The translations under genes were made by a program, and so were the position numbers. The notes below the pieces were generated by a model that saw only the letters and a program-made list of their open reading frames with translations, did not search any database and was not told where the DNA came from. A stretch of DNA of 12,387 nucleotides from Bacteroidota bacterium. Its GTDB lineage: Bacteria > Bacteroidota > Ignavibacteria > Ignavibacteriales > Melioribacteraceae. The stretch is from positions 1-12,387 of the forward strand of contig JAKAMS010000037.1 of assembly GCA_021812745.1 (NCBI GenBank), in the 5' to 3' direction. This document shows positions 1 to 7,150 of the stretch, in pieces (the first letter of the stretch is position 1; every line of letters begins with the position of its first letter).

Positions 1-1132
1 CCGGTTCATCTTTTTTCTTGTCAAAATACGCTAAGGATTCATTGACTATTCTTTCTAGGTCAATCATCTGAATACACTCCAGATTATAAGGACAAACTTT
101 TTTCCAACATGGGGCACAGAAGAGATTCTCTGGAAACAGCTTAACGCCTCTATCATATAGATCAATTTCGCTCCAGCAACTCATTCCAAACCAGGCAATA
201 ACGTATTTCTTAAGTGCTATTGCCAAATGCATCCCGAATGAATCTCCCGTAATAATTAATTGAGGAATGCTTTCGTAACAAGCACCTTTACGTACGCCAC
301 CAGTAGTTGGTGTATTTATAACTTTACTAGGGAACTCGCTGGCAAGAATGTTATTACGTTCCTCATCTTCTGGACCACCAAGGAGCATAATTTTAAAACG
401 ATTATATGATAAAAACTTTTCAATCAAAACAGTATGTTGCTCTAAGGTCATTTTTTTGTTTGGGAAAAGAAGAGAACAGCCGGTATTAAAGCCGATTATT
501 TTATCACTCTCTTTTATTCCAATTTCTTTTTTGTATTCCTCAATAAAATTTAGCTCGGAATCAGTAAATTCAAATACATAATCATCTCGTTTATAATCTA
601 AATTGAAAGTCTCTGCAAGATAATCTTGCCCGAATCTTGTATTAACTTTGAACTTTAGATGGTCATCCATGCCAAGTCGGTAATTATATTCTGCTCCTTT
701 ATTTAGTGGAATGATTTGCCCATTAGAATTAATTCCAAAGCCAAGACGTTCTTTTGCTTTTACTTGCATTGCTAAGGCACCGGACCGCATAGATTTATCA
801 ACATTCATAACGATATCAAATTCTAATGAATTGAGGATTGCTAACGATTCAAAATCATAAACAAATACTTTATCTATGTAGGGATTGTTCTCCAGCAATC
901 CTGAAGCAACTTTAAGTGTAATCCAATAGATTGTAGATGCAGGGTATTTCCTTTTGATTGCTTGGAGTTGAGCGGTAGTCATTAAGACGTCTCCCATAGC
1001 ATCCAGATTAATAATTAAAATTTTTGTTCCAATGGGATTTGTTTCTTTACAACCGTCTTCCCAGCAATTATGATCTGGAAAGCATGGCTTATATCCATTA
1101 AAATTTTTACAGTTTGGTGCAGATTTATTCAT
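1..1132 (-). CDS. Glycosyltransferase family 9 (heptosyltransferase-like) protein, 3' end cut by window edge
   Basis: Translating the minus strand from the ATG at 1130-1132 gives 377 open codons to the left edge without a stop, so only the last few residues are likely missing. After a 36-residue N-terminal extension the protein shows the GT9 Rossmann start (KILIINLDAMGD, residues 37-48) and, late in the chain, TGDSFGMHLA (295-304), the counterpart of the sugar-nucleotide-binding loop that usually reads NDSGPMHLA. A C-terminal cysteine signature C-x2-C-x4-C-x5-C lies at 339-353. The extension adds four more cysteines (8, 17, 23, 28). GT9 enzymes transfer heptose or related sugars from nucleotide donors to lipopolysaccharide-type acceptors at the cytoplasmic face of the inner membrane; donor and acceptor here are unknown. 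The start overlaps the end of the upstream GT9 gene by 8 bases, and an AAAGGA ribosome-binding site sits 5 bases before the ATG. It is the third member of a three-gene GT9 run. Family assignment is firm; specificity is not. Confidence 0.88.
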   Translation of the reverse strand, partial: MNKSAPNCKNFNGYKPCFPDHNCWEDGCKETNPIGTKILIINLDAMGDVLMTTAQLQAIKRKYPASTIYWITLKVASGLLENNPYIDKVFVYDFESLAILNSLEFDIVMNVDKSMRSGALAMQVKAKERLGFGINSNGQIIPLNKGAEYNYRLGMDDHLKFKVNTRFGQDYLAETFNLDYKRDDYVFEFTDSELNFIEEYKKEIGIKESDKIIGFNTGCSLLFPNKKMTLEQHTVLIEKFLSYNRFKIMLLGGPEDEERNNILASEFPSKVINTPTTGGVRKGACYESIPQLIITGDSFGMHLAIALKKYVIAWFGMSCWSEIDLYDRGVKLFPENLFCAPCWKKVCPYNLECIQMIDLERIVNESLAYFDKKKDEP

Positions 1133-2201
1133 GTCTGTCCTTTTGGAAATAGAATTTTTCAAAAAATGGTATAAATTTATTTTTAACCTGATCGAAAGAA
1201 ACATTTTCTAAAGTAGGTTCTTCAGTTATTATTGTGTCATACTCTGATTTATACGGCGACCAGATTATATCGTTCGTATTGTATTTAACATAAAGCCCAA
1301 ACATTGGTTTATGAAATACGGAAACTACATGAACAATGGAAGTATCCGGAGTAAATAAAAAATCTACAATAGGTATCATAGCACAAAATTCGTCAAATGT
1401 CGGGCGGTAATAAATGGGAATACTATTATTTGCGATCTGTGTGGCTTTATCCAAATCTTGCGGTGAACAAAGTAAGAGTACATTCAAATCATAACTGGAT
1501 AATTCGGAGATAAGCAGTTTATAATTTGCCACACCCCAAAATCTTGCCTCGTTACCTGCTGAAATATTGATACCAATTAAGAATTTTTTTGCCGGATAAT
1601 TATTCTTAATAAACTCTTCTGCAGATTTAGTTGAAGAATATTTCGGTTCAAAAAAAATATTTGCTGATTCCGGTTTCAGATTTATTCCAAACAATTTTCC
1701 AAATTCCAGCATTCTATTGACGACATGATACTTAGAGGAGTCCAATTTATTTACTGTGTGGGTGAAAAGTTTAACATTTCTTTTCTTGAGTCCAAATTTG
1801 TATCTGCCTTTAGTAAAAGCAATTAAATAACTTACTGTTGAAGATACATCATCGTGCAAATCAACAATTACATCACATTCTAGATCATTAATTAATTTTA
1901 CCAATTTTCGAATTCCATGAATGCTTTTGCGGTAAACAATAATTTCATCGGCTAATTTAGGATTCTCAAAAACAAAGTAGTTCTGACTGCTAGCTAATAC
2001 ATAAATCTTGCATCCAATCTGTTCTTTTATCTCTTTGAGTAAAGGAGTAGTTACAAGTGCATCTCCAATTCTGTTCAGCCGTATAAAAAGTATTTTACTT
2101 TCTTTCGAAATTACTGGAAAGTCTTTTTGCTTCGCATTCTTCTTTACAAAAAGAAGAAGTGATAACATAAATTTTCTAAATAATATTTCTATTCTTTTCA
2201 A
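1125..2201 (-). CDS. Glycosyltransferase family 9 (heptosyltransferase-like) protein lacking the cysteine signature
   Basis: This 358-residue protein has the GT9 layout. A Rossmann start, KILFIRLNRIGD (36-47), is followed by INISAG (211-216) at the start of the second domain and TPDTSIVHVVS (284-294), the donor-binding loop. Length is normal for the family. It probably transfers a sugar to a cell-surface glycan at the inner membrane, with donor and acceptor unknown. Unlike both neighbours it has no C-terminal cysteine cluster; the matching stretch after residue 305 contains no cysteine. The assigned start is TTG at 2199-2201, which overlaps the upstream stop as TTGA. No good Shine-Dalgarno is present, so translational coupling is likely. 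A downstream ATG (residue 12, 2166-2168) is possible and would still keep the whole fold. Its end overlaps the next GT9 gene by 8 bases. Identity as GT9 is strong; the start is uncertain. Confidence 0.85.
   Translation of the reverse strand: MKRIEILFRKFMLSLLLFVKKNAKQKDFPVISKESKILFIRLNRIGDALVTTPLLKEIKEQIGCKIYVLASSQNYFVFENPKLADEIIVYRKSIHGIRKLVKLINDLECDVIVDLHDDVSSTVSYLIAFTKGRYKFGLKKRNVKLFTHTVNKLDSSKYHVVNRMLEFGKLFGINLKPESANIFFEPKYSSTKSAEEFIKNNYPAKKFLIGINISAGNEARFWGVANYKLLISELSSYDLNVLLLCSPQDLDKATQIANNSIPIYYRPTFDEFCAMIPIVDFLFTPDTSIVHVVSVFHKPMFGLYVKYNTNDIIWSPYKSEYDTIITEEPTLENVSFDQVKNKFIPFFEKFYFQKDRHE
1138..1143 (-). promoter_or_regulatory. Ribosome-binding site of the distal GT9 gene
   Basis: On the minus strand AAAGGA lies 5 bases upstream of the ATG at 1132, inside the last codons of the preceding gene. 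It is one of the few clear Shine-Dalgarno matches in the window. It supports this ATG as the start even though it overlaps the neighbouring stop codon, and it suggests independent re-initiation rather than pure translational coupling. Confidence 0.6.
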
Positions 2202-3241
2202 TTGTTGATCAGTAAGTTGTTTTTTGAAATGAGGCGGTCAACTTTATCTAAAACTCTTTCAACTGGAAGATCGCGGAAACATTCATGCTGCTTTGGACAG
2301 TCAAGCAGATTGCATTCAATACAATCTAGGTCGTCTAAACGTACCCATTCATGCATTTCACCGAATGGACCTTGCATGTATGGACTTGTTGGTCCGAACA
2401 ATCCAAGGACTGGAGTACCAACCGAAGTAGCTATATGCATCGGTCCACTGTCGTTCGAAATTAGAATTTTACATCGGGCAATCAAAGCCGCAAGCTCTTG
2501 AATAGTGGTTTCCGGAGCAATCATTGACTTATCACCAATAAGAGATTGAATTTTGAATGCATCTTCTTGATCGGACTTTCCCCAAATTATAAAAATCTTT
2601 GCATTGAATTTTTGGATTAATGCTTTAGCAATTTCTGCAAATTTAATTGGGTCGCATTTCTTTGAAGCCCATCCGCCAGTAGGGCAAATTCCTACGACAA
2701 AATTATTTTCTATGAAACTATCTCTAAGATATTTCTCTGCAACACGCAACGCTGACGGACTTATGTAATAATACAACTGTTTGTAAGTATGGTTTAGACC
2801 GATCAATTTCAAAGTTTCTAAATGAAGTTGTGCGGAATGATATTCCCCGCGCTCTGCCGGTCCAAATAGGTTATAAGCATATTTCCTTCCTCGATAGGGA
2901 AATCCAACTCGAAATCTTGCTCCGCTAAAAAATGTTACTAATGCTGTCGAGGGGTTAGTAAAGAAATCAAGGACTAAATCATATTTGATTTTTCTGATTT
3001 GACGTATGAGCGAAACTTTTTTCCAAAAGTCCTTACGATCGAATATCAGAACTTGATTAATTTCTTTTAGTCCTGATATTCCGGGTTGAGATGGGGCTTC
3101 AACAAGGTAATCAATCTGAGCATTCGGGAAATCTTTTCTTAGATTTTCTATGACTATAGTTGAGAGAACTACATCGCCAATACCGCGCAGTTTGATAATG
3201 AGTATTTTTTTTACTTTGTCTTTTATTATTTGTTTCATCAT
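2198..3241 (-). CDS. Glycosyltransferase family 9 (heptosyltransferase-like) protein, first of three
   Basis: This 347-residue protein is the most typical heptosyltransferase of the three. It has KKILIIKLRGIGDVV (11-25), GICPTGGW (184-191) opening the C-terminal domain, and SNDSGPMHIATSVGTPVLG (262-280) with LFGPTSP (281-287), the classic ADP-heptose-type donor loop. A cysteine signature C-x2-C-x4-C-x5-C is at 307-321, with the same spacing as in the distal GT9 protein. The role is inferred as transfer of heptose or a similar sugar to a lipid-anchored glycan core at the cytoplasmic side of the inner membrane. The ATG at 3239-3241 is followed at once by a second ATG; no clear ribosome-binding site is seen. 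A 122-base gap (3242-3363) separates it from the NFACT gene upstream. That gap holds no ORF I would support and only AT-rich sequence with a weak TATAAA-like element close to the start. Confidence 0.9.
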   Translation of the reverse strand: MMKQIIKDKVKKILIIKLRGIGDVVLSTIVIENLRKDFPNAQIDYLVEAPSQPGISGLKEINQVLIFDRKDFWKKVSLIRQIRKIKYDLVLDFFTNPSTALVTFFSGARFRVGFPYRGRKYAYNLFGPAERGEYHSAQLHLETLKLIGLNHTYKQLYYYISPSALRVAEKYLRDSFIENNFVVGICPTGGWASKKCDPIKFAEIAKALIQKFNAKIFIIWGKSDQEDAFKIQSLIGDKSMIAPETTIQELAALIARCKILISNDSGPMHIATSVGTPVLGLFGPTSPYMQGPFGEMHEWVRLDDLDCIECNLLDCPKQHECFRDLPVERVLDKVDRLISKNNLLINN

Positions 3242-3363
3242 GTGCCAAATTTTATACTAAATTTCTAAATGAACATTGATTTTAGTGGAAACATCTTCTC
3301 ATTTCACAATTCAATTTACAAAGAATCGGCTACTCCAACAATGAAGCAGTCAGTAAGAATATT

Positions 3364-4974
3364 TTATTCGATGACCATTTCACAATCTTTGGGTATTTCC
3401 GGTTTTACTAGTAAAACATTTTCTTTTGTTACAGTTACTTGCCCGATTTCATGTCTCTGGTTTTTTATAACATATTTTTTCAATGTATAAGTAACGGGAA
3501 CAAGTTTTGAAGTTTTAGCTTTACTGTAAAATGCTGCGACTGAAGCTGCCTTTTGTAAAATGTTTTTGGCAATGACTTCTTTTGTATTTTCAACTCTCAA
3601 AACAACATGCGAGCCGGATACGGAACGTGCGTGAAACCAAAAATCATTTTGTTTGGCAAATTTGGTTGTAAGCACGTCATTATTTTTGCTATCCTTTCCA
3701 ACAAAAATATGATACTTATTCTCAATCAAAAAGTGACGAAATGAGTATTTATCTTTTTTCTCTTCACCGTTGAATGTCTTAGACTTCATTTTTAATTCTT
3801 TTTTGATTTCAAAGAGTTTGTCTTGCTCTTCGGTAGATTCAAATTGATTTCTGATTTTAATTAACCTTTCATATTCTTTTTGATTGAATGTGAGCAGTTC
3901 TTTTGATTTCTGGTATTCAATCTTTTCAGCTCTGGATTTATCATAAAACCGATCAATATTTTGATGCGGTGATAGTTTCTCATCAAGGATAATCTTTACT
4001 TTCTCGCCGGAAATATAATCATTCAACTCAATTTCTTTTATCCCTTTGTGCAGCAAATTTATATTTGCCAATAATAGATCTCCGTAATGATGATATATGA
4101 TTTCTTTAGAACACAAATCTACGCGGACTTTTAGATTGTTCAATCTGTGGGATAAAGTTTCAATTTCCTTGGCAAGAAATTTCTCTATCTCTTTCCTCAC
4201 ATTTTCTACTTTAGATTGAGAGTGAGAGAGCGCAAAATATTTATTTATAGCTTCAAAATAGTTATGGAATTCGGTATAATCTTCCGGAATTGTTATAGTG
4301 ATAAATGTTTTCGGGTGAAATTTTGGTTTGCCTAAATTCTCGTCAAAATAAACAACAATATTTTCATGGTTTATTTCGTTGAGTATAGCAAGAAGGTTTT
4401 TTTTGATATTGCCGGTTCTTGATTCCGCCTCTGCAATAATATCTTTGCCTATGAACGGCATCTTCTTAAAACTCTGCTCATCATTTGTTCTTTCAATGAG
4501 TTCAAAAATTGACGAAAGCGAATTAGTGAAATCTAATTCCGCTATTTCTTCTTCATGTTTCTTTTTTTCTTGAAGAGTATTTTTTTTAAAAGAGTGCAAG
4601 GTATTCTGGGAATCTGTAAAGAATACGTTGCTTTGCCCGCCTTTGAAAACAATTGTAATCTTACCGTTATTCAGAACAAGTTGAAGAACACGGTCTCCAA
4701 TTGCAATTTTTATAGATTCAATAGTAGAAGGGAGGAACTCGCTGAAAAAATTAATTGTGTTTTTTTTTGCCTTGTGGTGTTCATCCTTTATAGAGACATA
4801 AGGTTGCTGAAGATTAGTAGAAACAATAAAATGAAAATTTGGTTTACCAATAAGGGGAATGTGAAAAAAAAGTTTGTCTTTCTCTTGAGTATAGACTTCA
4901 ACAATTTGCTTTCCATTAATAACATGTTCTAACTGCTGTACGCACCTGAAAAGGTAGAAATAATTCTTATACAT
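3364..4974 (-). CDS. rqcH: NFACT family ribosome quality-control protein (RqcH/Rqc2/FbpA-like)
   Basis: The 536-residue protein has the full NFACT order: an N-terminal NFACT-N domain (about 1-210), a central helical part with long charged helices (about 250-295 and 343-400, probably coiled coil) around YGDLLLANINLLHKG (297-311), and a C-terminal NFACT-R domain with NDFWFHARSVSGSHVVLR (443-460). Residues D94-R95 fit the DR pair that in Bacillus RqcH is needed for tRNA binding and alanine tailing. In that family the protein binds obstructed 50S subunits carrying peptidyl-tRNA and recruits tRNA-Ala to add a C-terminal alanine tail that marks the chain for proteolysis. Older annotations call such proteins fibronectin-binding (FbpA); the cytoplasmic role fits better because no signal peptide is visible. 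It starts at ATG 4972-4974, 35 bases after the GlmU-like gene, so co-transcription is likely. Retained function is an inference from motifs. Confidence 0.88.
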   Translation of the reverse strand: MYKNYFYLFRCVQQLEHVINGKQIVEVYTQEKDKLFFHIPLIGKPNFHFIVSTNLQQPYVSIKDEHHKAKKNTINFFSEFLPSTIESIKIAIGDRVLQLVLNNGKITIVFKGGQSNVFFTDSQNTLHSFKKNTLQEKKKHEEEIAELDFTNSLSSIFELIERTNDEQSFKKMPFIGKDIIAEAESRTGNIKKNLLAILNEINHENIVVYFDENLGKPKFHPKTFITITIPEDYTEFHNYFEAINKYFALSHSQSKVENVRKEIEKFLAKEIETLSHRLNNLKVRVDLCSKEIIYHHYGDLLLANINLLHKGIKEIELNDYISGEKVKIILDEKLSPHQNIDRFYDKSRAEKIEYQKSKELLTFNQKEYERLIKIRNQFESTEEQDKLFEIKKELKMKSKTFNGEEKKDKYSFRHFLIENKYHIFVGKDSKNNDVLTTKFAKQNDFWFHARSVSGSHVVLRVENTKEVIAKNILQKAASVAAFYSKAKTSKLVPVTYTLKKYVIKNQRHEIGQVTVTKENVLLVKPEIPKDCEMVIE

Positions 4975-5009
4975 ATTTAGTCGGATTAGGTATAAATTAT
5001 TAGTGAGAA

Positions 5010-6269
5010 TTATGACTTTATCTTTCGCGATCTTTCTTCGGCAGTTAAGTCAAATACTTTTCTCATAAGATTTTCATTTTTATGAGAAAAATTCTTTTCT
5101 CTTCTAAGCAGAACAACTTTTGCAGTCTCTAAGAATTTATTTATATCATGGGTTTTTAGAAAATCGGAGCCGCCCCAGCAAAAAGATGGTATGTAACGCG
5201 GAGGAAATCCCGAGCCAAAAATATTGCATGCTGTACCGACAATAGTACCTGTGTTGAACATAGTATTAATTGCCGTTTTTGAATGATCACCCATTATTAA
5301 TCCTACAAATTTAGAACCGGTGTCAACTGGTTTTCCGTTTAGCAAGACTGAAATATTTTCATAATTATTTTTTAGGTCGCTGTTATCTGTGCTTGCGCCG
5401 ATATTAATCCAACTCCCTAAATATGAATGCCCTAGGAATCCTTCGTGCTGCTTATTAGAATATGAGTGAATAATAGATTCCTCAACTTCGCCTCCGACTC
5501 TGCAAACTTCTCCTATACTCGTATTATGATAAATTGTTGCGCCCGATTTAATAATTGAATTATCACCAATGTATACCGGTCCTTGAATGTATGTCTGAGA
5601 CATTATACGGACATTATTACCAATATATACAGGTCCATCAGAAGCATCCACAAAAACAAAAGGGTCAATAACAGCATTCTTAGAAATAAATATTTTTTTC
5701 TTATTCTTAAATTCAACAGATGTGAATTTTTTAACGTCAATTTGAGTGACTTTCTTCACAATCAGATCAAAGTCATTAACTATTTCGGCTCCGTTTGCAT
5801 TGACTAAGTGCCAAGGATATTTAATCAGTTCTAATTTACTTTCTACTTGCTGAATATCTTTAAGAAGTTGGAAAGGAAGAAATTCATTTTCACTCTTAAT
5901 GAGTTTGCCCAAGTTATCACCAGAAAGGTTTGCCGCAATAACAGTGCCGTCATCGGCAAATAAAATAGAATTCTCTTTTAGTTTTTTTATCTTATTCGCT
6001 GAATCCTTTCCAACTATTAGCCGTCCGTTCACAAATAAAATATTAGTAAGATCAAATTGGTTAACTAAAATCTTAGGATTCTCCTCTTTAACAAATTCTT
6101 TTAAATAGCTGCGAGTATGTAGAATTAAATTGTAGTTTGAAAAACGAGCTTTAATTTTTTCACGAATAGTTAATATTCCGCATCGCAAATCATATACAGG
6201 CCTTGTATAAACAAGCGGGAGAAAATTTTGGAATCCTTCATCTTCAAATATGCAAACGGCTTTTTTCAT
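5010..6269 (-). CDS. GlmU-related sugar nucleotidyltransferase / left-handed beta-helix acyltransferase
   Basis: This 419-residue protein matches the GlmU-related family annotated in Bacteroidetes. Near the N-terminus it has TRPVYDLRCGILTIREK (22-38), a hallmark of that family. From about 195 to 350 it carries hexapeptide-type repeats of a left-handed beta-helix (for example GPVYIGNNVRI, GPVYIGDNSII, GATIYHNTSIG), followed by IMGDHSKTAINTMFNTGTIVG (325-345) and a conserved FPPRYIPSFCWGG (355-367). In bona fide GlmU the two halves acetylate glucosamine-1-phosphate and form UDP-GlcNAc, the precursor of peptidoglycan and lipid A. Here the canonical GlmU nucleotide loop (LAAGxGTRM type) is not visible, so the nucleotidyl activity is inferred and the substrate may differ. 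It is the first gene of the leftward set, divergent from the PASTA gene. The start ATG (6267-6269) gives the expected MKKAVCIFED opening. The family call is good; the reaction is less sure. Confidence 0.8.
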   Translation of the reverse strand: MKKAVCIFEDEGFQNFLPLVYTRPVYDLRCGILTIREKIKARFSNYNLILHTRSYLKEFVKEENPKILVNQFDLTNILFVNGRLIVGKDSANKIKKLKENSILFADDGTVIAANLSGDNLGKLIKSENEFLPFQLLKDIQQVESKLELIKYPWHLVNANGAEIVNDFDLIVKKVTQIDVKKFTSVEFKNKKKIFISKNAVIDPFVFVDASDGPVYIGNNVRIMSQTYIQGPVYIGDNSIIKSGATIYHNTSIGEVCRVGGEVEESIIHSYSNKQHEGFLGHSYLGSWINIGASTDNSDLKNNYENISVLLNGKPVDTGSKFVGLIMGDHSKTAINTMFNTGTIVGTACNIFGSGFPPRYIPSFCWGGSDFLKTHDINKFLETAKVVLLRREKNFSHKNENLMRKVFDLTAEERSRKIKS

Positions 6270-6296
6270 TATTTTTCTATCGAATATTAGTATTGA

Positions 6297-6325
6297 TTTT
6301 GATTACTGTAATAAATTAATCAAAA
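6297..6325. repeat. Perfect 9-bp inverted repeat, candidate operator
   Basis: TTTTGATTA (6297-6305) and TAATCAAAA (6317-6325) are perfect reverse complements separated by 11 bases. The centre-to-centre distance is 20 bases, about two helical turns, which suits a dimeric regulator. The right arm overlaps the minus-strand TATTTTTG box, so binding there could block transcription of the GlmU-like gene. The arms have only two G/C pairs each and no trailing T run on either strand, so a terminator is unlikely. AT-rich DNA makes chance dyads common. Confidence 0.4.
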
Positions 6326-6376
6326 ATAATGGCGAGAAGCAAAAATCATTAATTGCTGAGAAGAAGATGGAAAAAT

Positions 6377-6407
6377 TTTGCGATAAGAGTTCAGTTTGAT
6401 ATATTTC
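6377..6407 (+). promoter_or_regulatory. Candidate Bacteroidota-type promoter of the PASTA gene
   Basis: TTTG at 6377-6380 and TATATTTC at 6400-6407 are 19 bases apart, close to the Bacteroidota -33/-7 arrangement (TTTG, 17-23 bases, TAnnTTTG) with one mismatch in the last base. Transcription would begin within a few bases of the ATG at 6412, so the message would be leaderless or nearly so. This agrees with the absence of a Shine-Dalgarno before that start. Confidence 0.4.
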
Positions 6408-6411
6408 AGAT

Positions 6412-7140
6412 ATGAAAATGCCAACCAAAAAATTCTGGTATAAGCTGCTGATTTTAGCTGTAATCTCTTTTGCGGCTTTATTCTTTATTGATAACGTTCT
6501 TTTGCCATATTATGTAAGCGGAACGGAAAGTAAAATTCCAAATGTTATCGGCAAAAACAAAGATGAGGCAATTAAAATTCTTCGCGATGCCAACTTTAAT
6601 CCTATTGTTCAGACATCCCGCTTCGATCAGAAGTATCAAAAGAATCAGGTAATATTTCAAAAGCCGGAAGCCGGTGTTTTAGTAAAAGAGAACCGCAGAA
6701 TTTATTTAACTATAAGCGGCGGTGATCCGATGATTAAAATGCCTTCGCTTATAAGTAAAACATTACGTGATGCTACTCTATCATTAGAAAGATTAGGTCT
6801 TGTAGTTGGCAAAATTGATTCTGTGGAGTCGGAGTTTCCTGCTAATATAATTGTCCAACAACAATATATGGAAGGAAGAGAAATAGCCAAGGGATCAACC
6901 ATCAATCTTATGATTAGTATCGGTCCCAAAATAGGAATGGTTCGCGTTCCAAATCTTTTATTAAAATCATTATCAGAAGCTGAGAATATCTTGAAATCCA
7001 ATTCACTTAGACTGGGCAATAAAATATATATCTATTCTTCTTCTTTTTTACCAAACACTGTTGCAGATCAAGAACCAAGTGAAGACACACTTATTAAAAT
7101 AGGCGATAGTGTAAATGTAGTCTTATACAGGAGTAAATAA
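6412..7140 (+). CDS. Membrane-anchored protein with three PASTA domains
   Basis: This 242-residue protein has a short basic N-terminus (MKMPTKK), one hydrophobic segment (about 10-33) that should act as an uncleaved membrane anchor, and three successive PASTA repeats at about 40-103, 107-170 and 176-239. Each repeat opens with a P-x-(V/L)-(I/L) type strand (KIPNVIG, KMPSLIS, RVPNLLL) and ends with a Y/N-L-x-I-S-like strand (IYLTISGG, INLMISIGP). PASTA domains are periplasmic or extracellular modules that bind peptidoglycan fragments or beta-lactams and occur in penicillin-binding proteins and Ser/Thr kinases. Here neither a kinase nor a transpeptidase domain is attached, so it may be a scaffold or a partner of another envelope protein. 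It lies 10 bases before rpe and is the first gene of the rightward unit. An in-frame ATG at 6418 is an alternative start. Domain calls are strong; function is unknown. Confidence 0.87.
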   Translation: MKMPTKKFWYKLLILAVISFAALFFIDNVLLPYYVSGTESKIPNVIGKNKDEAIKILRDANFNPIVQTSRFDQKYQKNQVIFQKPEAGVLVKENRRIYLTISGGDPMIKMPSLISKTLRDATLSLERLGLVVGKIDSVESEFPANIIVQQQYMEGREIAKGSTINLMISIGPKIGMVRVPNLLLKSLSEAENILKSNSLRLGNKIYIYSSSFLPNTVADQEPSEDTLIKIGDSVNVVLYRSK

Positions 7141-7150
7141 ACGAGATAAA

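Larger units (their letters stand above)
6270..6411. promoter_or_regulatory. Divergent intergenic region between the GlmU-like and PASTA genes
   Basis: This 142-base AT-rich gap must hold the start signals of both transcription units, because genes leave it in opposite directions. It contains no ORF worth calling. Three elements are visible: a 9-bp dyad (6297-6325), a minus-strand TATTTTTG box (6321-6328), and a plus-strand TTTG-N19-TATATTTC pair (6377-6407). The minus box would give a leader of roughly 45 bases for the GlmU-like gene. It fits the Bacteroidota -7 consensus TAnnTTTG but has no clear -33 TTTG at the right distance. Promoter assignment is by pattern only. Confidence 0.5.

Noticed and set aside
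348..581. A 77-codon plus-strand frame opposite the distal GT9 gene
   Set aside because: The minus strand encodes a continuous GT9 protein through this region with conserved motifs on both sides; the plus frame is a shadow.
3242..3363. A Bacteroidota-type promoter (TATAAAATTTG) just upstream of the first GT9 gene
   Set aside because: The box has one extra base between TA and TTTG, lies about four bases from the start codon, and has no fitting upstream element; a chance AT-rich match is more likely.
4760..4768. Run of nine T (nine A in the coding strand) within the NFACT gene, a possible slippage or frameshift site
   Set aside because: The reading frame is continuous and conserved features lie on both sides in the same frame; such runs are expected in lysine codons of an AT-rich genome.
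4555..4932. A 125-codon plus-strand frame opposite the NFACT gene
   Set aside because: It lies wholly antisense to a well-supported conserved protein, has no recognisable motif, and its phenylalanine- and asparagine-rich composition is what the reverse of an AT-rich lysine-rich gene gives.
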